A stretch of 64,000 nt of DNA from Casuarius casuarius (lineage: Eukaryota > Chordata > Aves > Casuariiformes > Casuariidae). The stretch's first letter is position 1; each line of letters begins with the position of its first letter. Below, one piece after another: positions 34,417 to 44,815 of the stretch. The position numbers were made by a program, and so were the translations under genes. The notes under the pieces are model-generated. The model saw only the letters and a program-made list of their open reading frames with translations. It was not told the origin of the DNA and did not search any database. The DNA lies in NCBI GenBank assembly GCA_003342895.1, contig PTFA01000011.1:9978490-10042489 (forward strand), in the 5' to 3' direction.

Positions 34417-37400
34417 AACCTGCCACTTTCCTTGCTGTAATTAAATCCATCCTGCTCTGCCTTCAGGTGAATAAACCCTTTTTTGCTCATCTCTTCCTGT
34501 GATCATATTCTGCGTAAAATGACAAATTAATAACTTGAATAATAACAGTTCAACAGAAACAGCCTGATTACAAATCTTGATAGAAAAAGCTATTGTCACT
34601 GGAGAGGTTTCCATTTAAAATGCAGTAAATCAGATGTCTCTAAAGGAAGAAAAGTGTAGTTCAAAAACTTATTTAAATGAAGAAATGGTAAATAGGAGAG
34701 ACAGTGCCCATTTCTCTTATTATATGGGTATGATTCAGCTACAGAAAACCCTCAGCAGAGGAGCTGCTTCAATTTATTGTTATTAGAAGAGATTAGAGCT
34801 GAAGATCCCTGATAGCCACAAGAGCTTTCCTGTGTTATTAACTAGGCTTGGTGGTATTTTTCTTCCTTTAGAACACAAATGAAAAACCTCTTCATTTGCA
34901 ATGCACATTGGATATTTCCTGCTTTAATCCAGCATTTCTCCACTGCAGTATTACTGTGAACTTCTGCTTTATTTCTGCTGTTCAAGACCATACTGTGGCA
35001 AGCCAAGTCCCACAGTGTTTAGGATATACCACATTTTGCCCAGAGTTCCACCAGCTCATGTGAGAAGCAGGCAATGGAACAAGTGATGATCTCTTCCCCT
35101 TGCTCAATAGTTGAATCAGGCCACGATACCACGGGATGTGGCCCTTGCACTCCCAAATTCATACCAGGGCTTCCTAGCATGGGTGTGAGGCAAAGGGGTA
35201 TCATATCAGTGCTTCTGGAGTTCTACTCTCTGTGCTGGGCGTTAACATTGAGAACCGAAGCCCTGCCCCTCTATGATGGCCGTCTTTAACTACAAGATGA
35301 CTGTTTCACAGCTAGTGGGAAACATATTAAGAAGCGTCAGTCCAGCACCAGCAAAGAGTCCCCCATGTCAAGAACTGTCTGAATCCCTCAGAAAGATTGG
35401 TGCTAAACCCTCTCGCCCTTGTTGGAAGCCAGAGCTGGAAGGGTTTGAATGAGGGAGTCTTCTGCCCTGCTGAAGTGCTCTGAGGTGTCTGCTCATGCTG
35501 GCTGTTTCTGCTTCGGTTGCTCTCTGGGGATAGAGAACTCCAGCTTCCTCTCTGCTAATGCAGCACCTTCCTCTAGCCCATATTTGACCTCCAGCAGTGT
35601 ATGTCGCTCTTGTCTGGAATTGTCAAGCCACGTCTCAGCCTTCTCAGGGAGCAAGGCCAACCTGCAACTGGAGAGTCACTCCCCCCAGAGGCCTTCCATC
35701 GCACTGTTCCCTATTTATTGCTTTATTTCTCCCATTTCTTCAATTCAAGGTGATTACAAGGACATCTCAAACCTAAATGAATAACAGAAGCCTTCATCTA
35801 CCAGCCTTGCAACTTGCAGAAGCTGTAAAACTCACAGAGTACAGGTAAAATATTTCTTTTCCTCCATCTTACTGAGCCTGGATCATCTCTTAGCAGCAGC
35901 CATTCCCATGGCTTTTTCTAAGAATGGGTCTATGTTTCCATAGGGCCCATCAATACCATACATTCCCTGGGTACCACATTTGCTCTCAGCTGGGTCACTC
36001 AGGGCTAGCGCTTAGCCTTCACAGGGTGACACATCTCCTGCTGTCATGGCAGCAAAGGAGCCAGCCTAAAAACTGGTGGCTGGGCTACCATAGTGGGGAG
36101 AGGAACACTGGCTATTTGTCTGACAGGATTGTGCTGTTCAGGGCTGAAAAAATAACCCACAGATCAGAGCTCTCCTTTACAAATTTACAGGCTTGGGCTT
36201 ATATTGCACACTGCATCTTCAGAGGTGGGAGTGCATATTGTTACAAACTGTTGGAGTTTTTGGCTGGATGGGAGCTGTCACCAGTACATGATTAATCTCT
36301 GTCCAACTCCTACTGGCTCCCATTCCCTGAAAGTGAAGTACAGACACCATACCTCCTTTCACTTAGAGCCAAACTTTTGGCCTTTTTCCTACTTCTATTT
36401 TACACTATTCACATTTAAAACAGGCTCATCCATTCCACCCACCACTCCTCCCCTTGCCAACTGTTATCTACTGCAGCCCAAACAACTTTTAGTGTTGGCT
36501 TCTTCACCAGAAGTATTACAGAGTGCTCTGGAGGGACCTTCAATAATCCTGTGGTTCAATTGCCTTCCTAAAATGGAGATACTGTAGAAAAGGTGACAGG
36601 GAAGTGGCTACTGCTTCCTGTCACACACATTTTACCCAGGAAACAGATCCAGAGGATGAATGAGGCATCTTCTCTGCCTGGCCATATGTTATCTAGGAAT
36701 ACATGGATGGTTATCCAGCTCCTTGGCAAACCACTCAAGATCTCCATAGACATATCTGGGCAGACTCATCTGCCCAAGAGCACCTGATGATAGACTCACG
36801 CCACTTTGTTCATCAGCCTTAATGATTTGCTATTGTGTTCTACACAACTGCAGCTTGGCTCTGAAGTACAGCACAGAGGGTGAGAGGGTCGGAGAGCAAA
36901 GAGGGATATCTTCACTTTGGCCATTCATGGGATTTCCCTTACCTCCTTACTCTGCCTTTCAGAGCTCTAATATCAGCTTGTTGCTCAAGAAGATAGGTAT
37001 GGAAGAAAAGCAATCTGCAAGCGCAGACTAGACATCCTCAGCCCACGATCTTCTTCATGAAATGTCCCACCACTTGGAAGAAACAACAGTAAACTGGGGC
37101 AGAGCCTTCTCCCTATCCCTCTGCAGAGAGGGTGCAGGCCTCCCGAGCACCTCTAAGCAGGATGGGGGAGTGTAGAGGGCCAGAAGAAGGAGTGGGACAG
37201 ATCCATCTGTCCATCCAGCTACACTCACCCCCCCCCCTGCAGCTACCCTGCCCGAGCATCTCATGGCTTCATGGTGGCATCACTGCTGTCCACAACATCC
37301 TCCTCTAACCTAAATCAGCATTTTATATCTTCTCTCATGTACTCGTTTACTGTGAGAAAACAAGAAAGCTCCACTCTAGCCTTCCCAGTACTTCACAGAA

Positions 37401-39379
37401 GAGCGACAGTTTTCCAGAGATCTGGAATTATTAGTAAGATGAAGGCATAAGGCCCAGCTAGAAAAATAAGTCTTGTATAGCACTTATGGGTTTAAATTTA
37501 CTCTGAAAGGGATGAAATGACTCTCTTGAAAATGTTTAGCAGTGCCTCCTCAATCTGATCAGACAGCTGAAAATCACATCCCTTTTCAGGGGAAAATGGG
37601 AACAATTGGTTTACAAACTCAGGGCAAACAAACACTAAGTCCAGGGCCAATAAGCTTGCCAAGCTGAGTCCTGGGGACCACCAACTGTCATGACACATTC
37701 AGTAGCATGCTCTCTGGCCATTGTGTCCATGCACTGAATCCTGACCATGGATTTCTCAATGCAACTGTCAAATCCATTCACACAGAAATCACTTTCTTCT
37801 GATTTTGCTGTAAGCATAGGTAGGCTCCCACAAAGACACAGATCCCTTCACACAGAGGTGTGCAATTGTGCGATTGCTGCTGTGTTACACAGCAAAGGTG
37901 CACGTGCTGTAATGGCTGTGCTGATGAGGGAGTTTAAATCACCTTCTCTCCCCTGGTAAAATCCCAGATGTTTTAGAAACAGTGAGGACTGTGATGGTGC
38001 TGCCCAAAATCCTGAGCTGCTGTCAGACTCAAGCTCCACTCTCAGCTTTGCACAATCTGTGAGAAAACACCCTCTGGTCTTTGGCAGAGACATTACTTTC
38101 TTTTTTTGTGGTTTTCTGGCCTCTTAGCATGGATGTCTCTTAATTCATGTTCCTTAATCATGTCTCTTTGCCATTCAGATATAAAACCTGAACTATCTGA
38201 AGATGGTTCTCTGGCTAAAAGAGAAAGAGAAGGGAATGATGGAAGAGACAGAATTTCATATTTGCAAACATGCAATTATAGAGTGGAAGAAGAGGCCTTT
38301 TTTGCCTCTCCTGAGGTCCATGGGCCAGGAAGCCCAATGCTGGGTTAAGAAACAGGGCAAGACAGGGTAGGCACAGGTGGACAGGGCATTCCCTCCAACT
38401 CTCATGCCAGGAACAGTGCTAGCCACATCAAATTAATAGAAACAGGGCCACTCCATTACCCTTTGGGGGTCCAGTCTGCCCACATATCCCATTTCAGCCT
38501 CATCCAAAGCCCTTTCAAATAGCTCTTTCCCAAGAGGCTTCCCCATTAAGTATCCTTCTTGACCAAGTCCTCAGAACAAGCTCCATTTTTACAATTAAGT
38601 GTTAATCAACAGTGCCTGCATGCAGGTAACAGAGGAGACACCTGCAACCACCTAAGGAAACTACTGAAGATTTCTATAGGAGGGTTTGGTTTAGCATCAA
38701 CTTAATTTAAGTGCTGTGTAACAAAACAGTAATATAAACATGAGTGCACATTGGACAAAAACAATTAGCAGACTTTTATTACAGCAAAATACAACACATG
38801 GATTTTTTTCCTGTTATGTCTTCATCTCCATTCTCACAACAGTTCTACTAAGATGACGATTTACTGCAGAAAGTGGCATAAAACAATTGCAATTTACTGG
38901 AAAGCTTTCACACTGTTCCCCGCCCAGCCTTTGATCAATGCCTGGGATTTAAAGATGCTTCCGTCGCTGCCTTGTACTGTGGCATGCAGTACACATTGAT
39001 AAGCTCGGTTTGTGGGGCCTGTGTCTCTAACTCCTCATGCTGAAAAAAACAGCCTCAAGTCAAGCTCTGGCACTGGTGCAGGATGGTACTCTGCCACTTC
39101 CACTTATTTCCATTTGATTTTTCTCACCATGGTGAAAAGAGGGAATTTGTCCATATGAATGAATGCAGGTACTGGTGAAACAGCAGTGCTTTGGCACCCG
39201 CATCCCTCCTCGTGATTGATGTTCTCACCCAGAACAGTGAATCCATCTCTTTGCAGAAACAACAGTCTCTTTTCATAAAAGCCTCAAGTCCCAGAGTGAT
39301 GGGGTTGCAAAATCATCTGAGCCTCATTTTTCACGGGTAACTAAGGTCATCATATTGGGGTTTCTCAGAGAAAGCCAGC
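34417..39379. other. Non-coding unique sequence, 5 kb, no gene seen
   Basis: Frames of 111-127 codons occur at 35449-36587 on the plus strand, but they overlap one another in different frames and match no known family. A run of about ten C lies at 37228-37237. The segment 36535-36570 has a weak CR1-tail-like wording that I did not call. Confidence 0.5.
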
Positions 39380-39470
39380 ATCACTATCCCCATGCTACAG
39401 ACAGGGAAGACAACACTCAGGGACGCGCATGACTGCAGAAGAACATCCAGCAGATAGAGCCAAGGCAAGG
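39380..39470 (-). mobile_element. MIR/CORE-SINE-like relic, minus strand
   Basis: The words 'cactatccccatgctacagacagggaagacaacactcaggga' follow the complement-side MIR core 'attatccccattttacagatgaggaaactgaggcacaga'. The following part is too diverged to assign. Moderate to low confidence, by eye. Confidence 0.45.
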
Positions 39471-39589
39471 TGCCGGGTCTCTCAAAGCCCCTCCAGAGCA
39501 CAAGCTCTCACAGCTGTGGAGAAATGGACTGCAGGATGTCTCTCTGGCCTCCATCACTGCAGCAGTACTCTCACAATACTTCTGTCAGG

Positions 39590-39655
39590 TACAGGAACAA
39601 GCAGGACACTGAAGCACAGAGAGGCTAAGAAGTAAATCATACAGATGACTGGAGG
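39590..39655 (-). mobile_element. MIR/CORE-SINE-like relic, minus strand
   Basis: The words 'caggacactgaagcacagagaggctaagaagtaa' closely follow the MIR core 'gaggaaactgaggcacagagaggttaagtaact'. Then 'catacagatgactgg' corresponds to the 'cacacagctagtaagtgg' part. It lies about 120 bases downstream of another MIR-like piece in the same orientation, so it may be a second insertion or an internal duplication. Confidence 0.6.
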
Positions 39656-40519
39656 TTTTAAGCTCTGGCATCAAAAATTTTTCTCTCTCAGACTCTTGTT
39701 CACCTGCTGGCAGGTTCTGAAGATGTCTAGTCCCATGGGAGCCTCAGTTCTCTATTCTAAAGGTCAGTTTTATCCACAAGCAGGTCTACAAGCAGGATAT
39801 GTGAGCTAGAGACCACTCCTAATTACAGACCACTGTAGCTACAGAAAAATGAAAAAGAAACCTCATGATAACACTGCCCCTTCGTCCCAAAGGGTTCTCA
39901 ACCAGCCCTGTCTTCTCAGCCCTTCTCTCTCATCCAAGGGATGAGCAGTGTGAGCTGCCTGGTATTTGGGGAGGGATCCTTTGGTTCCCTGTTGCTCCAG
40001 GGACTCCCAGTGCACAGGACTTGCAGGAGGAGCTTCTCAAAGTTCCTAAGGAGCCACACATCTCCTTTTAAGTCAATAACAGACCCAGGCTGAACTATAT
40101 AGGTATTTAGAAAGTGTTCCTTACAGACTTGCACAGAGGCACTGGTCCCTGCACTCCTCAGGCCAGGCCAGAACAGCCCCATCCCATGCTGCCTCTTCCC
40201 CTCTGACCCTCCACTACCATGGCTGAGCAAGAGCATGATTCTTCACTTCATGAAATAAAATAAGATCTACTTAGGATACGTATATAAATCTCCAGTCAGA
40301 AATGGAACACAGCCCAAAATTCCTCATAAAACTAATGCCAAAAGCTTGCACAGAGGATAGAAAAATTTGCTTGCCATATGATGATTTCTGATGAAAAATG
40401 ATTCCCTTGGAAAACTACCCACTACATTTACCTAGTCACAGCTGTAAACCACCCAGTGATGCTCTGCATAAGCCAGAAATGCTAGCAGAGCAACATACTC
40501 TGTCTGATTTTTCATGTGA
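39656..40519. other. Non-coding unique sequence, no gene seen
   Basis: The 106-codon minus frame at 39916-40236 and the 68-codon plus frame over the same place have no family resemblance. Nothing else is recognised. Confidence 0.5.
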
Positions 40520-41270
40520 TTAATAGACGGCAATAAAGGGAAGAGTGCAAACAATCAGCATATCCTGCCAATGAACCACAAAACACAGCCCAGGAACATT
40601 CCCTGACTCCTTTGCCTCTGGCTGTCCTTTTGCTCTCCTGGGGCCTCCTCCAAGGCCTGGCCACCACCCATTTCTCCCACACCCCTGGCTTAGCTTAGCC
40701 CACAGCATGATGGCAGCAGACAATAAAGAAGGATAACAGCTATGAGAAAGCCACCAGCCAGCAAAGTTTGGGCAGTAACACGAGGTTTCCACATGACCAG
40801 CTATCTGCTGCCCACTCGTCAGGTAAGCGCAGCAGCCATGGCCCAGCAGGAGGAAAAGACCCTTGTTCACTGTAAGGGATTTCCATCTCACTAGTGTGTT
40901 TCCTCCTAGAAACGTAGGGAAAAAAATTACTGTATTTGGGCTCTCACCCCACCTGCTGGCAGCGACAGGGAGAGTGTAAGATGGGGTAGGAAAGCACAGG
41001 CTGCCCATCCTCGCTCAGGCTGCAGAGCCAGACAACCTCGGCCCAGCCAGGCTTGCAGCCCGCTTTGCCTTGGCTTCCCACCCGCCTCCTGGGTGACAGA
41101 CCAGCCAGCCCTGAGGCCACCCCTAACAGAGCACCCATCCCAGCCAGAGCACCTCCTGCCATGCTGGGCCCCAAGTTCTGTGCCACAACACGTAGATGAG
41201 CAGACAGTAACTCTATATGCATCAAAGAAACTATCCCAGACCAAGGCCACAAATAACAGAAAGAATAAGA
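40520..41270. other. GC-richer block with long overlapping frames; LTR-like possibility
   Basis: The minus strand holds a 162-codon frame (40520-41008) followed by overlapping frames (40927-41273). The translations resemble no known protein and two different frames are open at once, so a host gene is not supported. The compact, GC-richer composition with an AATAAAG word (about 40720) could fit an old retroviral long terminal repeat, but I cannot find TG...CA ends or a target duplication. The identity is unresolved. Confidence 0.25.
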
Positions 41271-42597
41271 CATTAAATATTCCCCAAACTTTAAATACTA
41301 TATTTAGGGTTGATCCAGTGCCCGCGGAAAGATTTCAGCAAGCTTTGTAACAAGCTTGTTACTTAACTCTTCACCTCCATTATGCCCTTGATCTTGAATT
41401 TAATAAAGTAATAATGTATTTCTGTAGCCACCAGATGCCATAAAATTGGCATTCCCTCCTTTTTTTTCATTTTAGAAATCCACCTAAAATACAAGGGGAA
41501 AAATAATATTACAGACCACAATATCATAAATTGAGCAGGAACAGAAAGTCTTTCATCCTAAACTTTCTGAACACAGTCTCTTTCATTTACCCCAGACTTA
41601 TAGTCTATAGGTTAGAATAAACTCATAAAAGGTAAATTGCATCAAGTATTACAGCAAGCCTTGGAGAAAGAGGACAGTGAGCTATTATGCTGATGTTTTG
41701 TTTGTCTTTGCAAGTATGCTGTCGTCCTGTCAATTTGTATTCCAAAGGACACTACCCACTTAATCATGTCCTCACCGCAGCTCCCAGGTGAATCATCAGG
41801 TTCAGAAAGATGTTGGCTGGACACCTGGCCCAATTGGCCTTTCCCATGCTACATGCTGTCTCTGTGTCCTTTAGCTATTTTCCCCACACACTTTTCTTTA
41901 GATGACAGTGGAAGTTATTTACAAAGTTAGTCATAACTGCCATGGCTACAAACCATCTAACCCTGAAAGGACCACCCAGACATGTTCAAGCAAATGCCAT
42001 GGCAGGTATTTAGCATCCATAAGTCTAAATCAGATGCCCCAACTTCAGATACATGATGTTCCCCTACATCCCACTCACAGCTCTCTGAAGTCCTGCCTGT
42101 GTCTTGTGAATTTGGAAAGTAGCCGAATAGCCTTCCCCCGATGCAATCTCCACATTGCAGGCACAGCGTCAGTGGATCCTTCTGCCTCCACCTGGATCCG
42201 AAGGGCTTCTCCAGCTGTGACATAGCAATAGCCCTTCCCACACCGCAGGGCCTGACCTGTGCCACAGCAGGGAAATCTCCAGGAGTCAGGAGCTGCAAAG
42301 GGAGTACCAAATCTCAGCTCAAACCCTCTACCCCCATAACACCCAACTATCCCAGATGTAGTAGCATTCCAGTGGCCACCATTTATAGCAAAATGTCTGC
42401 ACACATGCATGCACAATGTGTAGGACAAATGCTGTAGAAATGGGAATATTAGTTCATAGCTGTGAATAGGTAGGTCTGGCAGGAATATTAAGTCTTCATT
42501 TTTAAAATAGGCCTGGGAAACAGGTCAAAAAGTGCTTCTGTAGGTATCTGCTCATTTAGAGGAGATCAGTTTTATTTACTCAAGCTCCAGGCAATGT
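41271..42597. other. Non-coding unique sequence, no gene seen
   Basis: The AT-rich part at 41270-41640 is followed by ordinary sequence. Frames of 107-117 codons at 41902-42428 overlap on both strands and match nothing known. Confidence 0.5.
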
Positions 42598-42690
42598 ACT
42601 CTACATGACCCTGCTTGAGCAGGAGGATTGGACTAGATGATCTCAAGAGGTCCCTTCCAACCTCAACAATTCTGTGATTCTGTGATTCAG
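42598..42690 (+). mobile_element. CR1 LINE, very short 3' end
   Basis: Only the last 90 or so bases of CR1 are present: 'tgaccctgcttgagcagga' (42606-42624), 'actagatgatctcaagaggtcccttccaacctc' region (42631-42665), and terminal attctgtg repeats (42669-42687). This is an extreme 5' truncation. It sits about 105 bases upstream of a second CR1 copy in the same orientation. Confidence 0.95.
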
Positions 42691-42796
42691 GCCTCCTGTA
42701 TATTTGCATTCCCTGAATAGAGGAGAGAAAGTGACAGCACTTGAAGGAGTATTAGAGAACTTCAAACCAGCTGACACATTTCGAGGATCCAGTCCT

Positions 42797-43272
42797 AGGC
42801 TCCCCAGTACAAGAAAGACATTGCGTGAGTCCAGCAAAGGGTCACGAAGATGACTGAGTGACTAGAGCATTTGTCCTGTGAGGAGAGGCTGAGAGAGCTG
42901 TGACTGTTTAGCCTGGAGAAGACTGAGGAAGGATCTTACCCATGTATATAGATACCTGGTGAGAGAGTGTAAAGAAGACAGCTCCAGCCTCTTCTCAGTG
43001 GTGCCCAGCAACAGGACAAGAGGAAATGGGCACAAAATGAAATACAGAAATTCCATTTAAACATAAGAAAAAGCTTTTTTACTGTGAAGATGGCTGAACA
43101 CTGGCATAGGTTGCCCACAGAGGCTGTGGAATCTCCATCCCTGGAGATACTCAAAACCCGACTGGGTACAGTCTTGGGCAACCTGCTCTAGGTGCCCCTG
43201 CTTCAGCGGAGTGTTAGACTAGATGGTCTCCCGAGGCCCCTTCCAACATCAGTGATTCTGTGCTTCTGTAAG
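42797..43272 (+). mobile_element. CR1 LINE, 5'-truncated, plus strand
   Basis: It begins near 'ggctccccagtacaagaaagacatt', equivalent to the FWAPQYKRD coding block, and continues through 'gaggagaggctgagagagctg', 'tagcctggagaagactgagg', 'cttctcagtggtgcccag' and 'tggcataggttgccca'. It ends with 'tagatggtctcccgaggccccttccaac' and an attctgtg-like tail at 43254-43269. The ORF2 remnant carries frameshifts and cannot code. Its wording differs from the pair at 10.9/14.2 kb, so it is probably another CR1 subfamily or an older copy. Confidence 0.95.
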
Positions 43273-43379
43273 GATTTTGCTCACAGCCCTGTAGCAGAAG
43301 CACAGAAAGTGTGTGACTCCCACAGCTAAACAAAGCTGATCTGAAAGCTCAGACGTTGCTACTGAGCACTTGGAACAAA

Positions 43380-43875
43380 CTGCTCACAACTAGCAGAGCA
43401 AGAACAAGCATTAACAATTATTCAAAAAATACTTTCTGAATAACAAATAAACATGAGACACTCATAAATTGCTCACAATTCATTAAATAAATTATACATT
43501 ATGTTTTATTCCCCCCTCAGCTCTATTAAAGATTATAAAACAATATATATGCAGCCACAGTCAGAGGATAAGGCTAAATTATAGATGTCTGTCAAAAATA
43601 AGTGAAAGAATGTAAACATCCCACGAGTAGTCAACCAGTGGAAGTCTGCTGTAAATATAACATTTCATTGTATAATTACAATGATAAACTTAACACAACA
43701 GGCTAATAGCAAACACTCACAACTAGCTGCTTAAAATAAGTCAAGGATCAATAACCATTCATTGAGATCAATTGATAAAATATTTCAATTATTATTACTG
43801 TATTTATTTCCTATTTATTCCACAAACTATATTAAACATCTTGTTCATTTGTTTCCTTAATGAATGCATTTGAGA
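43380..43875. promoter_or_regulatory. Candidate conserved non-coding element (AT-rich)
   Basis: About 500 bases of AT-rich, non-repetitive sequence with many homeodomain-type cores (caattatt, tataattaca, tcaattattatta, cttaatgaatg) and no open frame. This composition is typical of developmental enhancers or conserved non-coding elements in gene deserts. Conservation is not testable here, so this is a hypothesis only. Confidence 0.3.
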
Positions 43876-44600
43876 CAAGCCAAGATTTGTTCTCAAACAC
43901 TTTGCCAGAGGAAATATGATGGAGAGAAAACAAGCTAATCCTGATCAATCCTTTGTCCTCACCCCCCACCATTTCCTTCCAACCAAAATGCTAAGATCTA
44001 TATTTTGCTCTCACACATGCTGATATGAATTCTGTGTAATATCATCAGAGCTGCACTGATGCTACTGTGAATTTTTGCTGTCATCAGGGGACAACGCTAG
44101 TGCCTCACTTTAGGAGTGCAGCACACCATCCACTCTCAGGGCTTAGCAAAATAGGAGTTGATCTCATGTGCCACAGAGCCAAAGGATCTGATGTCAGGTT
44201 TAGTGTAACTTGGCATCCATTGTACAGGGGCTACCAGGTCATCTGGTCATATCTTGTCCTGCCACCTGGGAATCAGGTTAATCTCATTAAGTGGGAGGCA
44301 AGGACTGCCCAGGGCAGAGGACCCCCATGCTTTCTTTGCAGATGCCATGCTGTCTGGCTGTCTGTGCATGGGCTGCACAGCGCTGAAGCATGACCAGCCA
44401 CGGGTTGATGGGGCTGTGGTGTGGTCAGGCCCAACTCCCTGCAATTCCTTCTGGCCAGAAAGCAGGAGCTTGGGCTTGCTGTCCCTCTTCTCTTTCCCCC
44501 AACAACCTCATAAATATCTAGCTTGGGTTAAGAAGAATGTTAAAGACCAGCCTGCTGACTCCTTGGGGCACATGGATGGAAGCTGGGATGGCAGGTAATG
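43876..44600. other. Non-coding unique sequence, no gene seen
   Basis: Two overlapping plus frames of 108 and 114 codons (44067-44393 and 44254-44598) lie in different frames with an open minus frame across them. No protein family is recognised. Confidence 0.5.
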
Positions 44601-44770
44601 CACTGAACTGGCATAGGAACAGCCATGATACTTAGACCTAAGGTGCGTCTAGCCCACAGTCCTCAGTCTAACAGCAGCCAGTGGCAGATGTCTAAGAACG
44701 ACGGTATGGTGGTATACATGTTTCCTTGATACGGTCTCCAAGCCCCCAGAGATCTGCAGCTTTGAAACAG
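44601..44770 (-). mobile_element. Ancient CR1/L3-type LINE 3' end, minus strand
   Basis: The words 'cataggaacagccatgatac', 'gacctaaggtgcgtctagcccacagtcctcagtct' and 'cagcagccagtggcagatgtct' correspond to the complement of the old CR1/L3 tail 'ggccactgtcagagacaggatactgggctagatggacctttggtctgacccagtatggctgttc'. The match is collinear but diverged. This is an old insertion in the opposite orientation to the ancient copy at 31.6 kb. Confidence 0.65.
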
Positions 44771-44778
44771 AGATTATA

Positions 44779-44815
44779 TTTTGTGTTTAACAGCCCTTTT
44801 TGTGTTTAACTAGCC
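44779..44815. repeat. 18-bp tandem duplication (two copies)
   Basis: Copy one, ttttgtgtttaacagccc (44779-44796), is followed directly by ttttgtgtttaactagcct (44797-44815), differing by a one-base insertion. It looks like a small replication-slippage duplication. Confidence 0.85.

Noticed and set aside
36530..36570. Possible CR1 tail ('gagggaccttcaataatcctg')
   Set aside because: Too short and too diverged, with no neighbouring CR1 words.
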